64,000 nt of DNA from NCBI RefSeq assembly GCF_014205295.1, contig NZ_JACHNF010000001.1:558001-622000 (forward strand), written 5' to 3'. This stretch comes from Kribbella solani (lineage in GTDB: Bacteria > Actinomycetota > Actinomycetes > Propionibacteriales > Kribbellaceae). A program made the translations under genes and the position numbers. Below are positions 27,001-35,673 of this stretch, piece after piece. Position 1 is the stretch's first letter. The number at the start of each line of letters is the position of its first letter. Under the pieces are notes generated by a model, which had not been told where the DNA came from, searched no databases, and worked only from the letters and a program-made list of their open reading frames with translations.

Positions 27001-27804
27001 CCAGTTCTCCTTGCGCCCGATCCGGCCGACCTTCAGCCCGCGCAGTATCTGCAGGATCGCGAGCTGAGTCTCCTGATCGGACGCGGCGTCCAGCTGCAGA
27101 CCGAGCTCGCGGATCTGCTGCACCTTCGGCAGCAACCGATCCTCGGCATCGAGGCAGGTGTCGACCGCCGCACCGATCTGGGCGGCCGCCGCGATCAGAC
27201 CGGTCAGATCCGGCATCGCGACCAGCTCGGGCGGATCGACCAGGACCCGATCGGCGATCAGGTCCCAGTCGTTGCCGAACAGCCGGGCCAGCGAACGCAG
27301 ATGTTTGAGTTCGACACCGACTGCCATCGCGAGCAGCAGTGGTTCGGCGATCGTGTCGTCGTCGAGCAGTTGCTGCTGCAGCTCGGCCCAGCGTTCTTCG
27401 AACGCGACCGACGATCCGACCTCGTCAAGTACGTCGATCAGCGGCGGAAGCCCCGCCTCGATCGGGTGTGCGAGCAGGATCTGCTGGGCGAACGCATGCA
27501 GCGTACCGATCGAGGCCGAGTCGAGATCGTCGAGCGCCGCGTCGGCGAGCGGCCGATCGTCACCCCGGCGCGCTTTCTCGAACTCCACCCGCAGCCGGTC
27601 GCGCAACTCCGCGCCGGCCTTCTCGGTGAAGGTGACGGCCGCGATCGTCCGCAGCGGTACGCCGTCGCGCAGCACCAAGGTGGTGACGCGATCGACGAGC
27701 GCGTGGGTCTTACCCGAGCCGGCGCCTGCCTCGACGAACAGGGTGGCGTCGGTGTCGGACCGAATCCGCTCCCGCGCCGAACCGTCGAGCAACACGTCAC
27801 TCAT
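24070..27804 (-). CDS. AddA-like UvrD helicase with C-terminal nuclease
   Basis: 1244 aa from ATG (MSDVLLDGSARERI). Superfamily 1 helicase: Walker A FVEAGAGSGKTHAL (Lys32), DEFQDTDPIQIEL, VVGDPKQSIYRFRRA, TNFRTVPPIL, and VRVMTIHAAKGLEFPIVIL. The C-terminus carries a RecB-type nuclease with LEGFVDLIY and VDYKTD (Asp1194, Lys1196) then LQAYAGIL. It would unwind and trim double-strand breaks with its AddB-like partner, whose stop overlaps this ATG by 8 bases. A Gly/Ser/Thr/Pro-rich stretch of about 150 residues (roughly 450-610) interrupts the helicase and is not part of the usual fold. Confidence 0.9.
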   Translation of the reverse strand: MSDVLLDGSARERIRSDTDATLFVEAGAGSGKTHALVDRVTTLVLRDGVPLRTIAAVTFTEKAGAELRDRLRVEFEKARRGDDRPLADAALDDLDSASIGTLHAFAQQILLAHPIEAGLPPLIDVLDEVGSSVAFEERWAELQQQLLDDDTIAEPLLLAMAVGVELKHLRSLARLFGNDWDLIADRVLVDPPELVAMPDLTGLIAAAAQIGAAVDTCLDAEDRLLPKVQQIRELGLQLDAASDQETQLAILQILRGLKVGRIGRKENWPDIAKVRADCGEVVEVAGSLVELLLDACLRHLSHWLAVRVLESAELRRAEGRLEFHDLLVLARDLLRRDAGVRADLQERFERLLLDEFQDTDPIQIELAVRIAGGAEADAADWQEVEVPEGRLFVVGDPKQSIYRFRRANIATYLTAQSLLGETVALTTNFRTVPPILSWINAVFTTLIQPQDAAQPAYQPLTPHRQNPTTQAPTPTRAGSTPTPRPTSTALPGPSAPAPDPTPVEGDQLSMFDDPTLFADPTPAEPTGAAPPTQNTSTGNSPTGSASTGGSSTGSSSKGGSGVGGSPTGSTSAGGSGVGAGSGSADADELVGDLATVLPFRRRGDVVSGAVHPDEASSSGAGGSSGSRPADATEAGGAVELGVGPAVTVLGGVPHEDLPRAQASVLREREAADVAAVVEEALRDGWLVYDDRADTWRPAAAGDIAVLVPARTSLPFLEDALDRADIPYRAEASSLVYQTAEVRDLLACARALGDPSDQLALVTTLRSALFGCGDDDLFTWKRSGGAFTLTAPVPDQLVSHPVGVAMEWLRRTYYAARWLTPSEVLAKIVADRRMLEVAAIGPRARDAWRRIRFVVDQARAWSEVEHGGLRSYLAWAAHQGEETSRVAEAVLPETDADAVRVMTIHAAKGLEFPIVILSGMTAAPNRQRGVQVLWPPDGGYAVKLKSSVQTEDFDLVQPVDEQMDDYERRRLLYVAATRARDHLVVSLHRSGNRRHSSNAELLATAGGVEAPYATLFTSPPVPDREPSAGAEVTPPISRTEWEARSSAAQAASRARSAQSASGLEGTGPEVTLADIDPGTAKAARDLELPPWSKGRYGTAIGRAVHAVLQVVDLSSGAGLEAAVATQCLAEGVLDYAEVVTALVRSALASEVVRRAAAREHWRESYVGTVQPDGTVLEGFVDLIYREDDGRLTIVDYKTDAIPAAALASRVAHYAPQLQAYAGILPNTAPPVLLFLTPDTAVEHTL

Positions 27805-30800
27805 CTTCGACTCCAAGAGCCGGCGCGGACACACCAGCAGACACAGTGGGCTCAGGTGACGACGGCTCATGCGACGACGGCTCAGGCGAAGGCGGCTCGG
27901 GCAGAGCGGTCGGGTCGATCAGCCGGACCAGTCGCTCCAGCACCGGATCATGACGTTTGCGATCCCATCGAGCGCGTACCTCGCTGTGCCCGATCCCGTC
28001 CGGATTGCAGTACGGACACTGCACCCACAGGAAATCAGGCACTTCCGGCGCCTTCGGCGGAAAATACCCGGCCGCGATCGACGACACGATCACATCAAGG
28101 GTGTCCACGTACCGCTCCTCCACCTCAGGAGTCAACGGCACCGGAATCCGCCGCCCGCCCTTCCGCACGAACCAGTACGAAGCCTCGACCGGCGTCGACG
28201 CCTCGCCGAGCCGAGCGCGCGCCGCGTACGCGTACACCGGCAACTGCAGTTTCGTACCACCCGCCACCGGGTCGGTCTCGATCCCCTCGTACCGCGAGAA
28301 GCCGCCGGTCTTGACGTCCGTGACGTAAATCGTCCCATCCGCGCCCAGATCCACCTTGTCCGCGGAACCACGCAGTAGCACCCGGCCGGACGGCACCGGA
28401 ATCTCCACCGGCGGTTCACCGTCGAACCCAAAAGTGAGCTCGCTGGCAACCACCGACGCCCGCTTCGCCGCCCGCCAAGCTTCGTCGTCGTCAAGCAACC
28501 GCATCAGATCGAACAGAATCCGGCCCCGCTCGCGCTGCCACAACCGCGGATGCCCAGTCAGCCCCTCCGCCTCGAACCGATCGGCCAGCTCCGCACCGAT
28601 CACCAGCAACAACTGTCGCTGGTCAGCGGTCCACGGTTCGCCGTACCCAGGCAGCGAGCCGGCCAGTCGAGTCACGAACGCATCCAGGCTGTGGTGGATC
28701 AGATTCCCGATCTGGATCGGTGAGATGACCAGCAGATCCTCAGGCGCTTCCAACGGTTCCACCTGAAGCAGTCGCTCGACGAAGTACGCATGCGGACACG
28801 TCGCGTACGACTCCAGCGACGTCGGCGACGCGATCCGATCCTGCACCGCGTACTCAGGTAATCCCGAAACCCCTGACAGATCGCCGTCGAAGCGAGTGAA
28901 CGCGTTCGAACCACGCCCGCGCAGCAACTCACGAGCCTGCACGAGCACGCTGTCGTTCACCCACAACCGCGCCGCCGCGGCGCGGGTCTGCCACTCCTGC
29001 TCCGTCGCCGGCATGGTTGCCGTCGTCAACGATCCGGCGTACGAGGCGGAGGTGTGCAGCACTTCTTCGTAGCGATCCCACTGTGTCGCGGGCAGCGCGT
29101 GATCACCCGTCAGCTCACGCAACGAGCCCAGCAACCAGCGTGTCGGCAACCGCCGCGACGACCGCCGCAGGTCACCACGCGGGAACGACGCCACCACCCG
29201 CGCGCCCGCCGAGAACGCGACCAGCAGATGTCGTTGCTTCTCGTCCAACCGATCCCGGAAAGACGCCAGCTCCGGCGCCGCCGCCTCCCGAACTCGATGC
29301 GGCAGCAGCGCGTCCTCATGCACCCGCCCCGGATACAGATCCTCCGACAGCCCGACGACGTACACGAGGTCCGCCGACAACCCGACACTCGCCGACAACG
29401 GCGCCACCAGTACGCCCGTCCCGAACGTGCCGACCCGTGGCAGCGACTGTTGCAACTCGAGATCCAGCACGTCCCGCAGTACGGCGAGGGTCGCCGGTGT
29501 CCCGAGCTCGTCCAGCGTCGACAGCCCGGTCAACGAACCCTCGACCGCTGCCGCCGCGTACTGCTCCTCGGCCGGCAATGACGAGTAGTCCCCGAGCAAA
29601 TCCTGGAACAACTGCAACACACCCGACGCCAGCGAAGCCCAACTCTCCAGCAAGGCAAGGGCGTTCAAGCGGCGCCGCAGCTCCGAAGCAAACGCATGCA
29701 GGCGCTCCGCGGTGGACGCGTTGTGCTGCGCCCGCCGCACCGCCGCGGGCCGGGGATCGTCGGCCGCCTCCTCCTGATCGGCCGTCCGTCGCTCCGCCTC
29801 CGCGTACCGAGCGAGCCGCGTGTCCCAGTCGCCGCCCCGCACCACGCCGGCTGCCCGGGACATCCGCTCCCACTGCGGCACCGGGATGCGCTCGCCGGTG
29901 AAGTCACGGGTCGGTGCGTTCGCCAGCGCGCGGAAAACATCGGCCCGGGGAAGATCCTGATCGACCAGCGCGAGCACTTCGAGCAGCGTCCGCGCGATTG
30001 CCCGCTCGTGCACCGGGCGCGTACCCGGCCCGTTGACCTGGATCTTCGCCGCGCCGAGGTGCTCGTGCAGCAACCGCGCGTACGGCGAGATCGCCGAGTA
30101 CAGCACCGCGATCCGATGCGCCGGCGTGTGTTCAAGGGCGGCCACCACGTCCCGTACGACGCAACGCACTTCGTCATCGGCGTCGGACGCGTTCAGGATC
30201 TCGGTCGCGACCGGGTAGTTCTTCGAGATCGACGGTGGCAGGTCGATCCCGACCCGCTCCAGCGACCGCCGGACGGCGCGATCGGCGCGGCGTACGTCCG
30301 TGAGGCCGACGATCACGGTCAGATCGGCCGCCGCGTCGCCGAGCGCGGCAACGAACGCGGCCTCGGCCTGGGTCAGCTCCTGCGGTAGATAGAGGACGAG
30401 CGCGCCGAGCTCGCGCACGACCTCCGGCGACTCCGCGATCCGGAGCGCCGCGGCGCGGAGCAGATCGGTCGCGTCATACCAGTCCGTTGCCAGCTCGCCG
30501 GTGACATGCCGATGCAGGCGCACCAGATCGGGCCCGAGCGCCGACGCGTGCGCGACCTTGCCAAGGGCCGGCTCGGTCAGGTCGCGGAGCTCACGGTGAG
30601 CGGAGCCGAGCGCCTGGATGGTGGCCGGGTGGTCGGCGACCTCCTGGAAGATGCCCGGCGCCTTCGCCAGCGCCGCCCGCCAAGTGGCGGCAACGATCGG
30701 GCGCGTGGCCGGCCGGCGCGGTGACAGCAGGCTTGCTGCCACCTGCTCGGCGAGCCGTTCGAGTGTGGCCAGGTAGAGGCCCGCGACGGACGTCCGCGCG

Positions 30801-30955
30801 AGGTGCCGGCGGGCGATCACACCGGCCAGGTTGTTGGGCAGCAGCAGCGTGACAGGAGTCATCGGATCGTCGGCCTTGAGCCGCGCCACGACGGCCTGCA
30901 GGCGCTCCAGGGCCGCGGCGCCGTACGCCGTGCTCTCGATCCGGGTGGTACTCAC
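27797..30955 (-). CDS. AddB-like PD-(D/E)XK nuclease
   Basis: 1052 aa from GTG preceded by GGGGG; a longer frame runs to 31288 but is compositionally wrong. The N-terminal helicase-like half lacks a Walker A motif (LLLPNNLAGVIARR instead), as in inactive AddB/RexB subunits. The C-terminal nuclease has GNLIHHSLDAFV, VDLGADGTIYVTDVKTGG (Asp880, Lys882) and LQLPVYAYAARA. Cys720 (YATCPHAYF), Cys980 and Cys983 (CPYC) occupy three of the four positions that hold an iron-sulfur cluster in AddB; the fourth Cys is absent. Forms a translationally coupled operon with the AddA-like gene. Confidence 0.88.
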   Translation of the reverse strand: MSTTRIESTAYGAAALERLQAVVARLKADDPMTPVTLLLPNNLAGVIARRHLARTSVAGLYLATLERLAEQVAASLLSPRRPATRPIVAATWRAALAKAPGIFQEVADHPATIQALGSAHRELRDLTEPALGKVAHASALGPDLVRLHRHVTGELATDWYDATDLLRAAALRIAESPEVVRELGALVLYLPQELTQAEAAFVAALGDAAADLTVIVGLTDVRRADRAVRRSLERVGIDLPPSISKNYPVATEILNASDADDEVRCVVRDVVAALEHTPAHRIAVLYSAISPYARLLHEHLGAAKIQVNGPGTRPVHERAIARTLLEVLALVDQDLPRADVFRALANAPTRDFTGERIPVPQWERMSRAAGVVRGGDWDTRLARYAEAERRTADQEEAADDPRPAAVRRAQHNASTAERLHAFASELRRRLNALALLESWASLASGVLQLFQDLLGDYSSLPAEEQYAAAAVEGSLTGLSTLDELGTPATLAVLRDVLDLELQQSLPRVGTFGTGVLVAPLSASVGLSADLVYVVGLSEDLYPGRVHEDALLPHRVREAAAPELASFRDRLDEKQRHLLVAFSAGARVVASFPRGDLRRSSRRLPTRWLLGSLRELTGDHALPATQWDRYEEVLHTSASYAGSLTTATMPATEQEWQTRAAAARLWVNDSVLVQARELLRGRGSNAFTRFDGDLSGVSGLPEYAVQDRIASPTSLESYATCPHAYFVERLLQVEPLEAPEDLLVISPIQIGNLIHHSLDAFVTRLAGSLPGYGEPWTADQRQLLLVIGAELADRFEAEGLTGHPRLWQRERGRILFDLMRLLDDDEAWRAAKRASVVASELTFGFDGEPPVEIPVPSGRVLLRGSADKVDLGADGTIYVTDVKTGGFSRYEGIETDPVAGGTKLQLPVYAYAARARLGEASTPVEASYWFVRKGGRRIPVPLTPEVEERYVDTLDVIVSSIAAGYFPPKAPEVPDFLWVQCPYCNPDGIGHSEVRARWDRKRHDPVLERLVRLIDPTALPEPPSPEPSSHEPSSPEPTVSAGVSAPALGVEDE

Positions 30956-31096
30956 CGCAACCCCCGTCCTTCGCCCGTTCTCGTTGGTCCTTCGACTGTC
31001 ATCGCAGACGGTAGACCCTGCCACGGACAAAAAGATGACCGGGCGCGAAACGCCAAGGTTTCTGCGCGTCCGACGGACGGCTCGGACAATGAAGGA

Positions 31097-31294
31097 ATGA
31101 CCAGGGAGACGAGGATCGCGCGAGTGCTGCTCGTGCTTGTCTTCGCGCCCGCGGGCGGTCTGTTCGGCAAGGCCGTCGCCGAGGCCGCGCAGGTCCGGCC
31201 GTGGTGGCCGTGGCTGCTCGCGGCGGTGGTCTGGCTGCTGATTTCCGGCGCGATCTCGATGGCCGTGTCGAACCATTCCGACGAGCACAGATAA
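31097..31294 (+). CDS. Small membrane protein, 65 aa
   Basis: ATG with GAAGGA directly before it. Two hydrophobic segments (VLLVLVFAPAGGLFGKAVAEA and WWPWLLAAVVWLLISGAISMAV) separated by a short loop, with a charged tail. It is divergent from the AddB-like gene and 7 bases ahead of the VOC gene, so both may be cotranscribed. Function unknown. Confidence 0.65.
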   Translation: MTRETRIARVLLVLVFAPAGGLFGKAVAEAAQVRPWWPWLLAAVVWLLISGAISMAVSNHSDEHR

Positions 31295-31301
31295 TGCTCC
31301 G

Positions 31302-31694
31302 ATGGCTGCCGCGGTGCATCACGTCGAGATCTGGGTTCCGGACCTGTCCCGGGCCGTCGCGAGTTGGGGCTGGGTACTCAACCGGATGGGCTGGAAGGAC
31401 GGTGACGGCTGGCCCGGCGGGATGACCTGGACGGCGCCGGACGGCAGCTACCTGGTGGTCGAGCAGAGCCCGGCGATGTCGGCCGGCGAGCACGACCGGA
31501 TGCGGCCGGGGATGAACCACCTCGCGCTGAACGCGGCGGACCGGGCCGAGCTGGACGGGATCGTCGCCGAGGCGGCCGGGCACGGCTGGACGCTGATGTT
31601 CGCCGACCGGCACCCGTACGCCGGCGGGCCGCAGCACTACGCCGCCTTCCTGCACGACAGCGACGGGTACGAGCTGGAGATCGTCGCCGAATAG
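31302..31694 (+). CDS. VOC (glyoxalase/bleomycin-resistance fold) protein
   Basis: 130 aa, one VOC module of two beta-alpha-beta-beta-beta units. VHHVEIWVPDLSRAVASWGWVL opens the first unit and gives a metal His; GMNHLALNAADRAELDGIVAEA opens the second with another His, and the end HDSDGYELEIVA gives the usual metal Glu. Family members are small-molecule isomerases, dioxygenases or antibiotic-binding proteins; none can be singled out. Confidence 0.9.
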   Translation: MAAAVHHVEIWVPDLSRAVASWGWVLNRMGWKDGDGWPGGMTWTAPDGSYLVVEQSPAMSAGEHDRMRPGMNHLALNAADRAELDGIVAEAAGHGWTLMFADRHPYAGGPQHYAAFLHDSDGYELEIVAE

Positions 31695-31822
31695 GTCGTG
31701 AGACTACCGATGCCTGGAGTGACGGATGGGGCTCCTGGTGTGACATTGTTGGACAAGGCAGTTCGCTGGTGGTTCGCAGGCAATCGATACGGTCGCGGGG
31801 CAAGGGTGAAAGGGCGGTGCTC

Positions 31823-34675
31823 GTGACGGAGAAGCCTGACGGGGCAGGTATGCCCGGATCGGCTTCGCGCTCCGCGCGTGAGGGAGGCACAGCGCGCTCC
31901 GCGCGTGAGGGAGAGACAGCGCGCTCCGCGCCGAAGACAGCTGCCGACCCAGCCGCGGATCACAACGCCGGTGCCGCGCCGGAGGTGCTGGAAGCACGGA
32001 TTCGCGGCCTGCAGCATGCCTTGGGACAACTGCTGGAGAACGCGCGCCGGCTGACGCACGGCGAGCACCAGCGCGCGGTCCAGCTGCACCGGCAGATGCA
32101 GGAGCAGACGGCGATCGCCCGCCGCGAGTCACGGGCGCTGGTCGACGCGAAGACGGCTGAGGCGATGTCCGAGGCGGAGCCGAAGGCGCGGTTGCTGGCC
32201 GATCGGCTCGCGCCTGGTCTGGCATCGATCCCGCCGAACGACGCGCGCTGGCGATCCCGGCAACTCGTCGGCGCGGGCGTCCCGGCGTACGTACGCGTCG
32301 GTGAACTGGACGCCGGTACGCCAGTGGTCGCGCCGCTGCTGCGGACGAACGGCTGGAAGGTCACCTCCAACCGCAACGAGTCCGCGCGCCTGCTGTTGCA
32401 GAGCGTCGCGCTGCGGCTGATCGCAGCTGCCGAACCGTTCCGGCTGCGGATCGACGCGTTCGATCCGCGACTGACCGGGATGATGGGGCTGCTCGGTCAC
32501 CTGACCACGAAGTACCCGCAACTGGTGCCCAGGGCAACGCACACCGCGGAGCAGCTGCACACTGTGCTGTCCGGACTGGTTGATGTGTCGTCGCTGCGTG
32601 CCAGTCGGCAGGCGCAGCTGGGGCACGAGCGGTTCGAGGACCTACTGAAGGAGACCAGTCAGGTTACCGACCCGTACCGGCTGGTCATCTTGTTCGACTA
32701 CCCGTTCGGCATCGACACGCTCGCCCAGCGGGACCTGCTCCGGCTCGCGGCGACCGCCGGTAAACGCGGTATCTGCTTCCTAGTGCACTACGACGCGTCG
32801 ACTGCGGCTGAGCTGGATGTGGACTCCAAGCAGCTGCTGGAGCTGCTGGACGCGGTTGTCGTCAGCAATGACCGCGTGGAGATCGCGCAACTGCCACCGG
32901 CGAAGCTGGACCCGCCGTTCGACGCGACCGTTGCTACTGGCATTTGTGACGTGATCGCTGAGCAGGCAGAGCTCGCTGTACTCCCGACCGTCGACTTCGA
33001 ACGTACGCTGCCGGACCGCTCTACCTGGTGGCGACCTGTCAAGGACGAGATCGGCACAGTGATCGGGTACGACGACCGTACGCCCGCGCTCGTCCGGCTG
33101 CGCAGCGGGAACCCGGCGCTGCCGCACGTGCTGGTCGGTGGTGCAGTAGGTCAGGGCAAGTCGAACCTACTACTGGTCCTGATCCACGGTCTGGCTGCGC
33201 GCTACGCGCCAAAGGACCTGGAGATGTACCTACTCGACTTCAAGCACGGAGTGGAGTTCTCAGCGCTCGGGCCGGGGCCGGAGCGGCCGCACTGGCTGCC
33301 ACAGGTGCGGGTGCTTGGAGTACACAGCGACCGCGCGTTCGGTCTGGCAGTACTACGGCACCTGTCCGACGAGCTGGCGCGGCGCAGTGAGGTCTTCAAG
33401 TCGCATGGGAACGTCGCGGACATCGCGGAGCTTCCACCAGGTCCAGAGCGGCCGCCGCGGGTCCTGGTCGTACTGGATGAGTTCCAGGTGCTGCTGGAAG
33501 ACGATGACGAGCTGGCGGACGAGGCCGCGAAGCTGTTGGAGCGGTTGGTACGACTGGGGCGTGCGTACGGCGTACACGTCGTGCTGGCGACGCAGACCAT
33601 CGAGGGCGTGAAACGGCTGTCGACCCGGCGGGACGCGATCTTCGGACAGGTGCCGTACCGGATCGCGCTGAAGACGACACCGGCCGACTCACAGGCCATT
33701 CTGCGCAGTGGGAACACAGCGGCGGCCGAGCTGCAGTTCCGGGGCGAGGCAGTACTCAACGCGAACTTCGGTTCACCGGATGACAACCAGCACGTACTGG
33801 TGAGCTTCGCTGACAAGCCAGTGCTGGACTCGCTGCGACGGGAGCTGTGGGAGACAGCAGGCGACGTACGGCCGCCGCGCGTGTTCCATCTGGCCGAGCC
33901 GGCGCGGCTGACGGACACGGCGGCCGCGGTGCGGTCCGAGACTGGTCGGCCGTGGACCGGACTGCCGATCGCGGTGACCGAAGAGCCGGTGCAGATCGAG
34001 GTACGGCCGGAGCCCGGCGCCGGCGTGCTTGTGCTGGGCGACGGCCTGGTCGATGCGCTCGGCGTACTGACCGGGCTGGCTGTTTCGACAGCAGCTGCTG
34101 CGGTGGAGCCACCGCGGTTCGTGTTCATCGACGGGACCAACTCCGCGCCCGCGGTTGCTGAAGGCAAAGATGCGCTGGTGCAGGTGTTGCGGCAGTTGGG
34201 CTGTGAAGTCGAAACAGTGGACAAGCACGACGACATCGCGCCCCGGCTGTTCTCGCTGCGCGATGCACTTCGTACCGGACAGGCCGGGAACACTTACCTA
34301 CTCGGGTTCGGCTTCCATGGCATACCGCGGATGCAGGTACACGCGGAGGGGTTCTTCGAGAGCCCGGCGAACGCGCTGCAGGAGATCGTCCGCGACGGTC
34401 CGGCCCAGGGGCTCATCACCTTCGGGTGGTGGAACCGGTTGCATGTCTGCACGGAACAGCTCGGGTACGGGCGCGCCAACGTCGCGACGCACTTGTTCCT
34501 ACGGCATCCACAGGACGGCGTACGCGCAGTGGCCGGTCCGCTGGTGCGCTGGGCGTCGGAACCGCACCGGGGTCTGTTGTGGGACGGCCTGCATCCGGAA
34601 GCGCAGGTGGTTGTACCGTTCGCTGCGTTGCGGCCGGACGAGGTGGAGCGTGCGGTGGAGCTGGTACGGCGATGA
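31823..34675 (+). CDS. FtsK/HerA-type ATPase heading a toxin locus
   Basis: 950 aa from GTG with AAAGGG eight bases upstream; the frame opens from 31769. Residues 15-42 hold three 9-residue repeats (RSAREGGTA type), residues about 50-115 a charged helix likely to be a coiled coil. The ATPase core has Walker A VGGAVGQGKSNLL (Lys446), Walker B VLVVLDEFQ (Asp552, Glu553) and the ATQTI motif, all as in FtsK/SpoIIIE/EccC proteins. There is one ATPase domain, no transmembrane segment and no gamma domain, so it is not the division FtsK. Its stop overlaps the ATG of a membrane coiled-coil gene. It probably drives movement of protein or DNA for the downstream toxin locus; this is inference. Confidence 0.85.
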   Translation: MTEKPDGAGMPGSASRSAREGGTARSAREGETARSAPKTAADPAADHNAGAAPEVLEARIRGLQHALGQLLENARRLTHGEHQRAVQLHRQMQEQTAIARRESRALVDAKTAEAMSEAEPKARLLADRLAPGLASIPPNDARWRSRQLVGAGVPAYVRVGELDAGTPVVAPLLRTNGWKVTSNRNESARLLLQSVALRLIAAAEPFRLRIDAFDPRLTGMMGLLGHLTTKYPQLVPRATHTAEQLHTVLSGLVDVSSLRASRQAQLGHERFEDLLKETSQVTDPYRLVILFDYPFGIDTLAQRDLLRLAATAGKRGICFLVHYDASTAAELDVDSKQLLELLDAVVVSNDRVEIAQLPPAKLDPPFDATVATGICDVIAEQAELAVLPTVDFERTLPDRSTWWRPVKDEIGTVIGYDDRTPALVRLRSGNPALPHVLVGGAVGQGKSNLLLVLIHGLAARYAPKDLEMYLLDFKHGVEFSALGPGPERPHWLPQVRVLGVHSDRAFGLAVLRHLSDELARRSEVFKSHGNVADIAELPPGPERPPRVLVVLDEFQVLLEDDDELADEAAKLLERLVRLGRAYGVHVVLATQTIEGVKRLSTRRDAIFGQVPYRIALKTTPADSQAILRSGNTAAAELQFRGEAVLNANFGSPDDNQHVLVSFADKPVLDSLRRELWETAGDVRPPRVFHLAEPARLTDTAAAVRSETGRPWTGLPIAVTEEPVQIEVRPEPGAGVLVLGDGLVDALGVLTGLAVSTAAAAVEPPRFVFIDGTNSAPAVAEGKDALVQVLRQLGCEVETVDKHDDIAPRLFSLRDALRTGQAGNTYLLGFGFHGIPRMQVHAEGFFESPANALQEIVRDGPAQGLITFGWWNRLHVCTEQLGYGRANVATHLFLRHPQDGVRAVAGPLVRWASEPHRGLLWDGLHPEAQVVVPFAALRPDEVERAVELVRR
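31866..31930 (+). repeat. 27-base tandem repeat in the FtsK-like gene
   Basis: CGCGCTCCGCGCG begins at 31866, 31893 and (shorter) 31920. The unit encodes nine residues and preserves the frame, giving a basic, low-complexity N-terminus. Confidence 0.75.
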
Positions 34676-35349
34676 AAACGGAAGAACAGCTGTGGAACGA
34701 GTACACGCGCGCTTTGCGTACCGTCGCGATGGCCAGAGCCGATGCGCAACAGACGCAGGACCGGTTGACCGCACACAAGACGAAGGCCGAGGCGACTGCA
34801 GCGGCCGAAGCTGATGCGATGGCGGAGCGCGGACAGAAGCTACAGACCCGGCTGAACGCACTGGCCGAGAAGGCCGCCGCCAGTCTGCAGCGAGCCGGAC
34901 TGCCGGCTGACGGCAAGCGGGCCAACCACACGCTGCCGGAGATCCGGGCACTGAACGACATCGAGACCGTCGCCGCGCGGATCACCAAACAGCTGGCCGA
35001 AACAGTTGACCAGCTGGAACAGGTCCGGACGACTGCGCGGACCCTCCAAGAACAGCGGCAGCGGCGTACCATCAGCGCGGTCCTGGCGCTGGCCGGGTTC
35101 ATTCTGGTGTGGGCGATCAGCAGGTCGTTCCTGGTCGCGGTCGAGGCCACGGCGATCGCGGCAGTGACGATGCTCGCCGCGTCGCGGGTGCTCGGCCTGC
35201 CGCGGCTGCCCGGCGCGCGCTGGTGGGGCTGGGGCGGTGCGGCGCTGGTGTTCGTCCTGATGGCCGCCGGTCTGCCGTGGTGGCTGGCCATCGCGGTACC
35301 GGTCGTGGTGGCGGGTACTGCAATCGTGCTGCCGAAGAAGCGCAACTAG
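34672..35349 (+). CDS. Coiled-coil membrane protein of the FtsK/toxin locus
   Basis: 225 aa, ATG overlapping the ATPase stop by 4 bases. Residues 1-125 are charged, Ala/Gln/Glu-rich and strongly helical (ARADAQQTQDRLTAHKTKAEATAAAEA), likely a coiled coil. Residues about 130-220 contain three or four membrane segments (TISAVLALAGFILVWAI, LVAVEATAIAAVTMLAA, GAALVFVLMAAGLPWWLAIAVPVVVAGTAIVL). It could anchor the soluble ATPase to the membrane, replacing the membrane-attached parts of EccC-like proteins. No family recognised. Confidence 0.8.
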   Translation: MKTEEQLWNEYTRALRTVAMARADAQQTQDRLTAHKTKAEATAAAEADAMAERGQKLQTRLNALAEKAAASLQRAGLPADGKRANHTLPEIRALNDIETVAARITKQLAETVDQLEQVRTTARTLQEQRQRRTISAVLALAGFILVWAISRSFLVAVEATAIAAVTMLAASRVLGLPRLPGARWWGWGGAALVFVLMAAGLPWWLAIAVPVVVAGTAIVLPKKRN

Positions 35350-35366
35350 TTTGGGAGTGGGTTGAG

Positions 35367-35627
35367 GTGTCCGACGTACAGCGGCTCAAGGAACAGCTGC
35401 ACCAGGTCTCGATGGAGGCCAAGCAGGCAGCCGGTGGGCTGGCCGGGTTCAAACTCCGGTTCACCCAGCACAGCCAGCTGGTGGAGAGCCTGATCGCCGG
35501 CACCGCGACCGGCATCGACCGCGACATCACCGAGATCCTCGAAGCCGCCGGCAAAGCAGTCGAACAAGCCGCCGAGGCCCTGGAGATCGCCTCCGCCGGC
35601 TGCAAGAACTACGCCGACCAGATCTGA
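35367..35627 (+). CDS. Small helical protein resembling a type VII secretion substrate
   Basis: 86 aa from GTG (VSDVQRLKEQLHQV), 17 bases after the membrane-protein stop. All-helical, with a central GTATGIDRDITEILEAAGKAVEQAAEAL repeating hydrophobic heptad-like positions and a C-terminal YADQI. Size and pattern recall EspC/DUF2580 or WXG100-type proteins, but there is no WXG motif. Located between the ATPase pair and the toxin, it may be a carrier or chaperone for the toxin. Assignment is tentative. Confidence 0.7.
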   Translation: MSDVQRLKEQLHQVSMEAKQAAGGLAGFKLRFTQHSQLVESLIAGTATGIDRDITEILEAAGKAVEQAAEALEIASAGCKNYADQI

Positions 35628-35673
35628 CATGACGCCCTGGCCGGGTTTGCGCTGAGTACGCGGGGGTGTATTG

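Noticed and set aside
31823..34675. Cell-division FtsK translocase
   Set aside because: There are no N-terminal membrane helices and no C-terminal gamma domain, and the neighbours are toxin and immunity genes rather than division genes.
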